DNA of 53,488 nucleotides from Candidatus Harrysmithiimonas galli. GTDB lineage: Bacteria; Bacillota; Bacilli; CAJFEE01. The DNA lies in the NCBI GenBank assembly GCA_904373265.1, contig CAJFEE010000019.1, forward strand, positions 1 to 53,488. Reading direction: 5' to 3'. A program made the translations under genes and the position numbers. Each line of letters opens with the position of its first letter. Position 1 is the stretch's first letter. Of this stretch, positions 36,077-45,019 are shown piece by piece. The notes below the pieces were generated by a model. The model saw only the letters and a program-made list of their open reading frames with translations. It searched no databases and was not told where the DNA came from.

Positions 36077-39070
36077 CTATGGTAAATCGGAGCTACTTGC
36101 AGCAAATACTTGGACCACATCTGTTTTTTTCATCCAACCGACATTTCCTTTTGCTGAACGCACTTTATACCATGAGCCTAGTGTATTGGATTCTACAATG
36201 GGCTTGTTTTTACTGTCTAATACAAGTTCTACGTAGGTTGTTCGTTTAATACTTTCGTGATATTCACTGCTGTTTGGATCGAGATTCTTCCATAGCTTAA
36301 CAGAAGCAACACCTGAAGATGGAGCAACTCGTCCAAGGTTGAGCAGTTTCATATATGGTGAATTTGGATTTTGTGAGACATATCTTGTTGCACCGCCATA
36401 TTGGATTTGGAAATAGTTGTAATTATGACGTCCGGTGACTTCTACGATTTCCTTTTTACTTAAAGTCGCAATAGCTGTATAGTTTGTGTCTGGTGTTTTT
36501 CGAACATTTAGACTACTTGTTGTTACAACACCTTTAATTCCGCTTGGATATTTATAGACGAAATCATTCCCTGGATTGGTACCATTTTCCACTATTGGTG
36601 AAGTGAAGTTATAGTGGAACGAATCATAAGGCAAAATTTTCTGCATAATATTTGCTGTTTTTTGTCCCCAAAGTGGGTCAGTCGCATAGCGTACATTTAA
36701 ACCGCCATTTTTGTCTCCCAAATATGGACCATTTGCATACAATCCACCAGTTGTTAGATAGTTGCGTTTCAACATGTAAGCTTGATAATTGATGCTGTCT
36801 TCTAATGTCGGGAAATATTGTGCACAGTCAAACGGACAGTTGTCATAAGCGCCAAGCCCGAATGAGTTGTTTTTTGCAGATCCGATATCAGAAGTTGCTG
36901 CCATTCCTTCATGGACAGCCAGTGAGAATAGAAATAGTGCGTTTACACCATATTTATCTTGTGCATCCAAAAATATTTGCGTTTTTCCAATAAATGGGCT
37001 GGATGCATATCGTGAATCACTTTTCAAATAATTATCCATTACAGTTGTTGTGAAAGATGATGGTGCTGGTTTGCGCAAATCTAAAGTCTGATAATTGTTT
37101 TCTGTTACAAGTGAATCATCTTCTGATTGTACAGGTGCAATATCAAAAATAAAGTCAGTTGTACCGGTACGCTTTTGGAAAATAATCATAATCTCATGGA
37201 TATCGCCTTTTGCTGCATGTGTATCATCTGCAATGGTAACAGTCGCTGAATCTGAAGCAGAGCTTGTCTGAATGGAGCCAGAACTCAGCACTTTTTTGCC
37301 ATCAATATAAACGGAGAAGGCACCTGCCTTGGATGCGGCTTTAACTGTATAACTTCCAGCAGTTAAATGTTTATAATTAATAAAACGAACTGCATAGTTA
37401 TTCGCGCTGACACCTGTTGCTGGTGCTTTGGATCCTAAGTAATAGTTTAATTTATAAGATGTGCTTTCTGAAACAATGGTTTGTGCTTTCGGTAAACCGT
37501 ATACAGAAGCAGAGGGATAGATGAAAGCACTCCATTTATTAAATGGAACAATTTGTGTAAAGATTCCAGCATTTCCCGTTCCTGCATGATAAGCGGCAGT
37601 CAATGGATAGGTTCCAGCGGTTTGATCTAGTACAGCAGCGGTTTTCATTTGTGTACCCGTTCCTGTCGTATGAATGATATTGTCTTGTTCTCCAAATGAT
37701 ACGCTAACGCTACCTAATGATATAGAAGTGATGAAATGATCCCCAGCTGAGATCTTTTGATTGCTGACGATGGTTGCAAGAAAGTTATCGTTTGGAACAG
37801 ACGTTGCTGGACTTCCAGATCCCCAGTTATAGGCAATCTCATTGGTTGTCAGATGAATAAACGGAAGTTGAAGCTCTAGTTTTCCGTTTTTCTTTCCATC
37901 TTTTTTTGCATGATCTACACGGATAAAATAATAACCATCTTGTAAAACGGTAAAGGTACCTTTCAAAGTGCTTCCGTTTGTGCTGTTCTGATTTATAATT
38001 TTTTCATTGTTAAAGTATACGGTGATACTGTCATTGGCTTTTGCTGACAAAGTATAGGTTCCAGCTTTAAAATATTGATAGGAATACCAGCGAGATGAAT
38101 ATTTTGGACCAGCAACAAGATGTGTCGGTGTCTTGTTTGTCCAATTGAAATTTAAAGCATTGATCTTTGTTCGGGCATTGTCACCACCAACGATATAAGC
38201 TGTACCAGAATGGTTTGATGTGTTGTATATCTCACCAATCCAGTTACTTGTTTTTTGTGCTTCTTCATATGGCTCAATCGTAAATTTAAAGAATGAAGCA
38301 CCTGTGTAATCTACATAGCGGATTTGGATGAGATGCTGATTGCCTTCTGGTGTATTGTTTTTGTTTTCAATGGTAAACTTAATGGCATCTTCTCGCGTGT
38401 TTCCTTTTTTCCAATTATCCACAATGACTTTTCCATCGATTAAAATTTTGGCACCATCTTCATGTTGTAAACGCAGTACATATGTGCCGGGATTGATGGA
38501 GAAGGTTCCTTGAATTTTAGCGGAAAATCCATCCTTGTAAATTGAATTGTGTGGGCTGCCTGTGGAATAGTTTTGATACACGCTTAAATCTTTTTCACCA
38601 GCTAAAATGGTTTTTTTGTATGTGTATTTTCCAGATAGTTTTGTATTGTTGTAAAAATAGGCAGTCCAATTTTTGCTTGGAAGGTTGGATATGACATGAT
38701 CGGTTCCTTCTAAATAATTGATATGCTGAACTGGTAATGTAGCTGTTTCTTCCTGTGCAGTCGTTTTCTCATCAGACTGTTCATCAGGTGTATCTTGTAT
38801 CAGTGACTCAACAGTGTTTTTTTGTTCCGTTGAAGTACTGGCTTCCATTTGAGGCGTCTGAGACTCAGGAAGGATTTCTGGATTTTCTGTTGTATCCACT
38901 GGGTGTTCTGAGGAATCAATCGGATTTTCAGTATTTTCAAGGATATCGTCCTCGACAACAGGCATATCAGCTACCGGTTCACCTGTTAATTCTGCTGCTT
39001 GACCCAATGGTGTAAGAAAAGTACTAAGAAGTAATGTGATCATAAGGGTGAGCAGTCTTGCTTTTTTCAA
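36077..39070 (-). CDS. Secreted glucosaminidase with PA14-like repeats and SH3 domains
   Basis: The 997-residue protein has a signal peptide (MKKARLLTLMITLLLSTFLT, cut after GQAA). A long acidic Thr/Pro region covers about 28-115. Four related PA14-like units follow (about 130-660), sharing a GSP.(T/N)S motif: STGSPHNSIYKDGF, GSGSPATSVPNDNF, LGSKAPATGVSANNY. The GH73 glucosaminidase domain (about 680-850) has catalytic E721 in LAVHEGMAATSDIGSAKNNS. Two bacterial SH3 domains end it (LNVRKTPDTNYTAIATL; a second ending GNVGWMKKTDVVQV). It would cut GlcNAc-MurNAc bonds in the wall, guided by the repeats and SH3. PA14-like repeats before GH73 are an unusual combination. It lies between LCP and tagO on the opposite strand, with its own terminator. 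Confidence 0.85.
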   Translation of the reverse strand: MKKARLLTLMITLLLSTFLTPLGQAAELTGEPVADMPVVEDDILENTENPIDSSEHPVDTTENPEILPESQTPQMEASTSTEQKNTVESLIQDTPDEQSDEKTTAQEETATLPVQHINYLEGTDHVISNLPSKNWTAYFYNNTKLSGKYTYKKTILAGEKDLSVYQNYSTGSPHNSIYKDGFSAKIQGTFSINPGTYVLRLQHEDGAKILIDGKVIVDNWKKGNTREDAIKFTIENKNNTPEGNQHLIQIRYVDYTGASFFKFTIEPYEEAQKTSNWIGEIYNTSNHSGTAYIVGGDNARTKINALNFNWTNKTPTHLVAGPKYSSRWYSYQYFKAGTYTLSAKANDSITVYFNNEKIINQNSTNGSTLKGTFTVLQDGYYFIRVDHAKKDGKKNGKLELQLPFIHLTTNEIAYNWGSGSPATSVPNDNFLATIVSNQKISAGDHFITSISLGSVSVSFGEQDNIIHTTGTGTQMKTAAVLDQTAGTYPLTAAYHAGTGNAGIFTQIVPFNKWSAFIYPSASVYGLPKAQTIVSESTSYKLNYYLGSKAPATGVSANNYAVRFINYKHLTAGSYTVKAASKAGAFSVYIDGKKVLSSGSIQTSSASDSATVTIADDTHAAKGDIHEIMIIFQKRTGTTDFIFDIAPVQSEDDSLVTENNYQTLDLRKPAPSSFTTTVMDNYLKSDSRYASSPFIGKTQIFLDAQDKYGVNALFLFSLAVHEGMAATSDIGSAKNNSFGLGAYDNCPFDCAQYFPTLEDSINYQAYMLKRNYLTTGGLYANGPYLGDKNGGLNVRYATDPLWGQKTANIMQKILPYDSFHYNFTSPIVENGTNPGNDFVYKYPSGIKGVVTTSSLNVRKTPDTNYTAIATLSKKEIVEVTGRHNYNYFQIQYGGATRYVSQNPNSPYMKLLNLGRVAPSSGVASVKLWKNLDPNSSEYHESIKRTTYVELVLDSKNKPIVESNTLGSWYKVRSAKGNVGWMKKTDVVQVFAASSSDLP

Positions 39071-39469
39071 TTTGATTCACTCCTTTCATGTTTTCTTAAC
39101 TATTATACTATTAAAGTATTAAAAGCATAGTATAAATCTGTATTTCTTTTAAACTGTAACATGTTTGTAAACTGAGTTAAAAATATGGAAAATCATGGAA
39201 AGTAAAAAGGAAATTAGGTAAATTTAAATTGAAAATAGGGGAAAATATGATAACATGATTTGAGAAAGAAAATAGAACATGTCCTTTTTGGATTTTGGAC
39301 GAGCATTATGTTCATATGTAATTTGGACATGAAAGTATGAATGTTAAATATAGAAAGGTTTGATGCTAGACCTGCAAAGTGGCGGGAAGGGATGCGCTTA
39401 TCTAGGCAGGAGCCTGTTGCAACATGAGACAATGAGCAAATTATAGACTATAACGAATTAGGTGGAAAT
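39071..39469. other. Divergent promoter region of the glucosaminidase gene and tagO
   Basis: About 400 bases. The 100 bases before tagO (39360-39450) are GC-richer than average and contain GCAGG-AG-CCTG-type self-complementarity (CAGGAGCCTG), perhaps a small leader structure. No gene is supported. Confidence 0.4.
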
Positions 39470-40537
39470 ATGGAATTCAGTTTGCCTTGGGTGTTTTTGA
39501 TTGTATTCGTAAGTGCGCTTATAATTACACCCTTTATTATCTGGCTGGCTTTAAAGGTTGGAGTTGTTGATCATCCAGATGAAAGAAAAGTTCATACACG
39601 GTTGATGCCGCGGCTTGGTGGCTTGGCGATTTTTCTGGCTATTGTTGTTGGCTATTTTGTCAGCGGTTTATATCATGAGCAGATGAATAGTATTATTCTG
39701 GGACTGATCGTTATTGTCGGTCTGGGAGTTGTTGATGATATGTATGGTTTGACAGCGCGCTTTAAATTTTTGGTGGAAATTGGTGTTGCCTGTATCATCG
39801 TGTTTGGCAGTGGTCTTGTCATTCACTTTGTAACTTTGCCGTATTTTGGGAAAATTGAACTTGGTTTTTTTGGTTATATTTTGACCATTGTTTGGATTGT
39901 TGGGATTACCAATGCGATTAATTTAATTGATGGATTGGATGGACTTTCGGCCGGTGTTTCTGCCATTGTACTTAGTACGATTGGTGTGCTTGCATTTTTT
40001 GGTGGAAAGATTATGATTTTAACAATGGTTGTTGTTAGTGTGGCTGCCATTTTAGGTTTTCTTGTATATAATTTTTATCCCGCAAAAATATTTATGGGGG
40101 ATACTGGCTCACTTTTGCTTGGTTATTTGATCGCGGTGATTTCTTTGCTTGGATTGTATAAAAGTGTAACTTTGTTTAGTTTTATTGTACCGATTATGAT
40201 TTTGGGTGTGCCGATTTTTGATACACTGTTTGCAATTATTCGGCGTGCAGTAAATCGAAAGCCCATTTCGGCACCGGATAAATCACATATCCATCATCGA
40301 CTTTTGGCGCTTGGGTTTGAGCATCGTACAACGGTTATTTTGATTTATATTTTTAGTTTTATGTTTAGCGCCAGTGCGCTTTTGTTATCTGGCAGCTCAA
40401 CTTTACTGGGTTCTTTTGTGTTGATTGTTGCCATTATTTTGTTTTTAGAATTTATTGTAGAGTTAACAGGGTTGGTATCTACGCGTTATCGTCCATTAAT
40501 GAAATTTGTTGGAAAATTGCGTAGGAAAAAAGGATAG
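39470..40537 (+). CDS. tagO: Undecaprenyl-phosphate GlcNAc-1-phosphate transferase
   Basis: The 355-residue protein has about ten membrane helices and the full MraY/WecA motif set: DHPDERKVHTRLMPRLGG (34-51), GVVDDMYGL (D89, D90), NAINLIDGLDGL (D154, D157), FMGDTGS (D211) and HIHHRL (273-278). TagO moves GlcNAc-1-phosphate from UDP-GlcNAc to undecaprenyl phosphate at the inner membrane face, the first step for teichoic acid and many other wall glycans. TAGGTGG precedes the ATG. It would feed the glycosyltransferases at 23449-29228 and the TagGH exporter. It is followed after 73 bases by the MBOAT gene on the same strand. Confidence 0.95.
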   Translation: MEFSLPWVFLIVFVSALIITPFIIWLALKVGVVDHPDERKVHTRLMPRLGGLAIFLAIVVGYFVSGLYHEQMNSIILGLIVIVGLGVVDDMYGLTARFKFLVEIGVACIIVFGSGLVIHFVTLPYFGKIELGFFGYILTIVWIVGITNAINLIDGLDGLSAGVSAIVLSTIGVLAFFGGKIMILTMVVVSVAAILGFLVYNFYPAKIFMGDTGSLLLGYLIAVISLLGLYKSVTLFSFIVPIMILGVPIFDTLFAIIRRAVNRKPISAPDKSHIHHRLLALGFEHRTTVILIYIFSFMFSASALLLSGSSTLLGSFVLIVAIILFLEFIVELTGLVSTRYRPLMKFVGKLRRKKG

Positions 40538-40610
40538 AATTGTATTTTGGGGATAGTGGTTTGAGTACATGGATACGCTATCCGTATAGAAAATTTTAAG
40601 GGGTAACTGT

Positions 40611-42029
40611 ATGGTATTCAGTAATTTGGTATTTTTATTTATCTTTTTACCGGCGGTTTTATTTCTTTATTATTTAAGTCCCAAAGCAGGTAAAAATTAT
40701 ATTTTATTATTGGCTAGTTTGCTGTTTTATGCATGGGGAGAGCCGGTTTATGTTTTAATTATGCTTGGTTCCATATGTATGAACTATTTATTTGCACGCT
40801 GGTTGGATCAAGGGAAAAATGCGTTTCAAAGAAAGTTCTGGCTTGTAGTATCGATTATCGCAAACCTTTTTGTTTTAGGGATATTTAAATATGCCGGTTT
40901 TTTTATGGAGAATGTGAATAAGCTTTTCCATACCGTTTTTCCAGTTCCAGAGATCGCCTTGCCGATCGGCATTTCGTTTTTTACCTTTCAGGCGATGAGC
41001 TATGTAATTGATGTCTACCGTAAAGATGCGGTTTTGCAAAAAAATTTATTTGATTTGGCTTTATATATTTCGTTGTTTCCACAGTTGGTTGCTGGACCCA
41101 TTGTTCGTTATCAAACGGTGGCAGATCAAATTACCGATCGAATTCATGATTGGGCACTGTTTGAAAGCGGTGTAAAAAGATTTTTGATCGGCTTGTTTAA
41201 AAAGGTGCTTATTGCGAACCCCATCGGTTTGGTTGCTGATGAAATTTTTGCGTTAAGTGGTGGGGATTTAAGTACAGGAACCGCTTGGATTGGTGTTATG
41301 GCATATGCCCTGCAAATTTATTTTGATTTCTCTGGGTATAGTGATATGGCGATTGGTTTGGGTCGAATGTTTGGCTTTAAGTTTTTGGAAAACTTTAATT
41401 ATCCTTATATTGCCCAAAGTGTTACAGATTTTTGGCGTCGTTGGCATATCTCGCTCAGCTCATGGTTTCGCGATTATGTCTATATTCCGCTTGGCGGGAA
41501 TCGAGTTCGTCCATGGAGAATATACTGCAACTTGTTTATCGTGTGGACGTTGACCGGATTTTGGCATGGTGCAAGCTGGACATTTCTGGTGTGGGGATTT
41601 TATTATGGTGTATTGATTGCCTTAGAACGGTTGTTTTTAGGAAAATTGCTTGCCAAACTATATCGACCACTCCGTCATTTGTATTTGCTTTTTATTGTGA
41701 TGATCGGTTGGGTTTTCTTCCGAGCTGATGATTTTTCATATTCGTTTGATTATATTCAAACTTTGTTTGGTTTTGGGCAAGGAGCTTTGTTTGATAACCG
41801 AACTTTATATTATTTGAATGATTATTTCTGGCTGATCTTGCTTGGGATGGTTGTGGCAACGCCGATTGTTCCGTGGCTTGGAAAGCAAATGGAAAAATAC
41901 ATGCCAAGCTTTTATCATAGCATTGTTTTTCAAGTGTTACAGACCGCTGTGTTTATGATTTTGTTTGCGGGTGTAATTATGATGCTGGTCAATTCAACAT
42001 ATAATCCGTTTATTTATTTTAGATTTTAA
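40611..42029 (+). CDS. MBOAT family O-acyltransferase (AlgI/PatA-like)
   Basis: The 472-residue multi-spanning protein starts MVFSNLVFLFIFLPAVLFLY, the typical AlgI/DltB-like start. It carries FPQLVAGPIVRY, FWRRWHISLSSWFRDYVYIP (H279) and TGFWHGASWTFLVWG (H319); the second His is the conserved MBOAT active-site residue. It passes acetyl groups from cytoplasmic acetyl-CoA through the membrane to a partner outside. The partner is the DHHW protein encoded 18 bases downstream. GGGGTAA lies before the ATG. Genes for D-alanylation (dltA, dltC) are absent, so O-acetylation of a wall polymer rather than D-alanylation is the likely role. Confidence 0.92.
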   Translation: MVFSNLVFLFIFLPAVLFLYYLSPKAGKNYILLLASLLFYAWGEPVYVLIMLGSICMNYLFARWLDQGKNAFQRKFWLVVSIIANLFVLGIFKYAGFFMENVNKLFHTVFPVPEIALPIGISFFTFQAMSYVIDVYRKDAVLQKNLFDLALYISLFPQLVAGPIVRYQTVADQITDRIHDWALFESGVKRFLIGLFKKVLIANPIGLVADEIFALSGGDLSTGTAWIGVMAYALQIYFDFSGYSDMAIGLGRMFGFKFLENFNYPYIAQSVTDFWRRWHISLSSWFRDYVYIPLGGNRVRPWRIYCNLFIVWTLTGFWHGASWTFLVWGFYYGVLIALERLFLGKLLAKLYRPLRHLYLLFIVMIGWVFFRADDFSYSFDYIQTLFGFGQGALFDNRTLYYLNDYFWLILLGMVVATPIVPWLGKQMEKYMPSFYHSIVFQVLQTAVFMILFAGVIMMLVNSTYNPFIYFRF

Positions 42030-42047
42030 GGAATGGAGGAATTTTGA

Positions 42048-43244
42048 ATGAAGAAGAAAGTATTGTTTCCATGGCTGTCCATTCCTTTTCTAATTATAAT
42101 TTTTGGGTTGGGAATTTTGTCGGTAGTTATGGAGGATGTTGAAAAAAGCGAGTTTGAAAATCGAACTTTGCAAACTTTGCCGATACCAAGTTTGGAAACA
42201 ATTAAAACTGGGGAATATTTTAAAACTTTTGAAACTTATGTTGCTGATCAATTTTTTGAGAGAAATACATGGTTGACTTTGTATACAAAATATGAATTGA
42301 AAACCAATCAGACTTTTGTTAATGATTACCATGTGACAAATGATCATTGGATTTTATCTAAGCCAACACGTGTATCCGATCAAGGAATTCAGAAAACTGC
42401 TGACCGTTTGAATACATTTGCCAAAGACATTCAATCATGGGAAAAAGAAGTATACTATTATGGTCTTCCACATAAAATTCAGCTTGTAAAACATTTATAT
42501 CCCAGCTATGTGACATTCAATCAAAACGATGTCAAAACAGAGCTGCTACCGAAGCTGACAAATTTTGATGGGACAGAAGATTTGCTGCCATATTTTATGG
42601 AGACATTCAATAAGGAAGAATTGGAACAAATGAATTTTAAAACAGATCATCACTGGAAGGCAACAGCGGCGTATACGGCTTTCCAATGGATTATGAACGA
42701 TTTAAGTGAAAAAAGTTCGCTTGTCACCAATGGAGCGGTTCATGATGATGCATTTATCTTTGATGAAATTGACCCAGATTATTTTTTGGGAAGTTGGAAT
42801 CGAAACTTATATGAGCAAGTACCAGAAGATGAAACGATACCTTTAATTGAGCCCAAGGATGCAGATACTTACCGTTATTGGCGTGGAAAAAAAGGTGGTG
42901 ACCTTGAAGAAAGTAGTTTTCGTGATATTGTTGGCAGCAAGCTTGGGGATGAAACACTCGAGTATGCAGGTGCTTATGCATTCAGTTTGCCACATGTGAA
43001 AATTGTGAATGAAAATGCACCAAACAAAACGCATATTTTAATTATTAAAGATTCTTATGTCAATCCAATGCAAGTGATGTTTGCTGAGCAATTTCAAACG
43101 GTAGAGGTTGTAGATAACCGTTATATTACAGATGTAACTGCGGCTGAGCTTGTTAAAGAAAGCAATGCAGATCTTGTTTTGTTCATGTTTAATGATACGA
43201 ATATATCTGGCAGCAGCTTTGTGTTTTATGAGCAATCTGATTGA
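42048..43244 (+). CDS. DHHW family SGNH-like O-acetyltransferase partner
   Basis: The 398-residue protein has one N-terminal membrane helix (about 8-28) and an extracytoplasmic SGNH-hydrolase-like domain of the AlgJ/AlgX/DHHW type. The name-giving motif is T199-D200-H201-H202-W203 (KTDHHWKATAAY). The catalytic Ser is probably S336 in LIIKDSYVNP. It should receive acetyl from the MBOAT protein and place it on an exported glycan. The MBOAT stop and this start are 18 bases apart with GGAGGA between, so the two are translated as a unit. The pair resembles PatA/PatB of the Bacillus anthracis secondary wall polymer system, by layout. Confidence 0.88.
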   Translation: MKKKVLFPWLSIPFLIIIFGLGILSVVMEDVEKSEFENRTLQTLPIPSLETIKTGEYFKTFETYVADQFFERNTWLTLYTKYELKTNQTFVNDYHVTNDHWILSKPTRVSDQGIQKTADRLNTFAKDIQSWEKEVYYYGLPHKIQLVKHLYPSYVTFNQNDVKTELLPKLTNFDGTEDLLPYFMETFNKEELEQMNFKTDHHWKATAAYTAFQWIMNDLSEKSSLVTNGAVHDDAFIFDEIDPDYFLGSWNRNLYEQVPEDETIPLIEPKDADTYRYWRGKKGGDLEESSFRDIVGSKLGDETLEYAGAYAFSLPHVKIVNENAPNKTHILIIKDSYVNPMQVMFAEQFQTVEVVDNRYITDVTAAELVKESNADLVLFMFNDTNISGSSFVFYEQSD

Positions 43245-43294
43245 TCGATGGGTGTTTGGTTAGAATCAGGTTGCACAATAAATCTAAACAGAAG

Positions 43295-43340
43295 ATCCCT
43301 GAGTGCAGAATGAATCTTTCTTGTGCACTCAGGGATTTTA
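43295..43340. terminator. Shared terminator between converging genes
   Basis: ATCCCTGAGTGCA (43295-43307) pairs perfectly with TGCACTCAGGGAT (43324-43336). It lies between the DHHW gene (plus) and the LCP gene at 43398 (minus) and can serve both. Confidence 0.85.
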
Positions 43341-43397
43341 TCGTTTCTTGCATATTTTGTGTGGATAAGAAAATGAAAGTAGTTTTCATATGTTTTT

Positions 43398-44483
43398 TTA
43401 TTGGGCAGTTGTTTCTGTGTCTAATGAATTTGTTGTCACACCAGAGTCCAAATTCGGATTTTCTTCCGGAAGATTTTGTGTAGCTTCCTCCTGGGCTATT
43501 CGTTCTTCGAAAGTAAGGGCTTGGGACGGATCGGTATGCGACATCATTTCTTTTAAGTGTGCGGTTACTTTTTCAATATTTGTTTCGTCTAAAATATAGT
43601 AATAGATGTTTTCAATTCGCTCATCTGTCCCTTCTAGTTGAATACTGTCAATATCAACATGAATGAAATCTTTGGCCAGATTCATAAAGGCCAGATATTC
43701 ATTATATGGAATATTGGTCTGTACATTATTTCCGATGGCCTTTAAAATATTGTCCAGTTTTGTGATTCCGCCAATTGAAATCGCTTTATCAGCAATGGCT
43801 TTAATCACTTCTTTTTGTCGTTTGCTGCGTCCAAAATCACCTTCGGGATCCGTTTTTCGCATACGTACATAGGCTAGTGCCTCACGGCCATTGAGATGTG
43901 CAGGACCTTCTTCAAAAGTTTTCCATTCTGAAGGGTCAACCATTTTAGCTTCAAAGGTAAATGGTACATTGACATTGACACCACCAACTGCATCCACCAG
44001 GTCTGTGAAACCATTGAAATTGGTCGAGATATAATAGTCAATTGGAATACCAAGTAGATTATATACCGTTTTTAGCGTTTCATCTTTACCGCCAAAAGCA
44101 TAGGCATGGTTGATCTTGTCTTTAAAACCACGTACTTCCAGATAGACATAAGCGTCACGTGGAATGGTGAGCATGGCAACTTCTTTGGATTTTGGATTGA
44201 TAACATTAAATAAAAGAACATCAGTTCGTGCTACATCATCCATATAATCTTCAATTCCCATAACCAGAACAGTAAACGGATCATTTAATGATTTAACCTC
44301 ATTGGATGGAATATTCTCCCGATCAATATCTTTATAAGTTTGATCCGCAGTTTTTTTGATTTGAATATAGTAATAACCGATAAAAATTGCCAAAAGAAAA
44401 AATAGACTCATGGAAATCAAACCGACAGTTTGCTTCCATCGTCTTCTTTTATGTGAATTTTTTCGTACTCGACTGTTTGTCAT
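43398..44483 (-). CDS. LCP wall-polymer ligase, tandem paralogue 1
   Basis: The 361-residue protein has a basic start, one membrane helix (about 20-42) and the LCP domain with VLVMGIEDYMDDVARTDVLL, LTIPRDAYVYLE, DKINHAYAFGG and VRMRKTDPEGDFGRSKRQKE. It is a close paralogue of 45020-46108: the blocks FNGFTDLVDAV and EWKTFEEGPAHLNGREALAY are identical in both. The tail (about 310-361) is Glu/Thr/Pro-rich and differs. Start preceded by AGGTGTAG, matched in the paralogue. It attaches lipid-linked polymer to peptidoglycan outside the membrane. The duplication suggests two polymers or conditions served. Confidence 0.93.
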   Translation of the reverse strand: MTNSRVRKNSHKRRRWKQTVGLISMSLFFLLAIFIGYYYIQIKKTADQTYKDIDRENIPSNEVKSLNDPFTVLVMGIEDYMDDVARTDVLLFNVINPKSKEVAMLTIPRDAYVYLEVRGFKDKINHAYAFGGKDETLKTVYNLLGIPIDYYISTNFNGFTDLVDAVGGVNVNVPFTFEAKMVDPSEWKTFEEGPAHLNGREALAYVRMRKTDPEGDFGRSKRQKEVIKAIADKAISIGGITKLDNILKAIGNNVQTNIPYNEYLAFMNLAKDFIHVDIDSIQLEGTDERIENIYYYILDETNIEKVTAHLKEMMSHTDPSQALTFEERIAQEEATQNLPEENPNLDSGVTTNSLDTETTAQ

Positions 44484-44905
44484 AGCCTACACTACACCTA
44501 ATTTCCATAATAAAATTTTGTCATTTTAGCTTTATTTTACCTGTTTTATTATAGAAAATAAAGCTATATCCCAATAAATGTTTTTAAGGAGTAAAAACGG
44601 CATAGAAGTATTGGTATGTCCTTGTTTTATAAATCATATATTTATGGGTATTTTTTGTATAGAAGGTATCAATCAATAATAAATATGCGTTTGAACAATC
44701 ATATGAAATGCTTTGTTAAAAGAGGATGAAAAAGAATGAACGAATAAATATTGGTTTTCAAATTAAAAATGTGGAAATTTTATGATGTAAATATCTTTAT
44801 ATTTTAGTTTGTGTACACGAAATGTTTATCATCTTTCATTTTACTCAAGCTTGTTCTTGGTTTTTGGCATTATTGTTTATGAACAATCATGGATAGAAAT
44901 GAAAT
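44484..44905. other. Promoter region of LCP paralogue 1
   Basis: About 420 AT-rich bases with no supported gene. Confidence 0.45.
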
Positions 44906-44985
44906 GAAAAAGGGATGGAACAAAATATTGATCTCAGGATTAAAATAATAGATGTGATTTTTATATTTTGTCCAATCCTTTTTTG
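44906..44985 (-). terminator. Terminator of LCP paralogue 2
   Basis: AAAAGGGATGGAACAAAATAT pairs imperfectly with ATATTTTGTCCAATCCTTTT. On the minus strand the stem ends in a T run, just beyond the stop at 45020. Confidence 0.65.
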
Positions 44986-45019
44986 CTTTTACTTAGAGTA
45001 GTTTTGATTAATTTACAGA

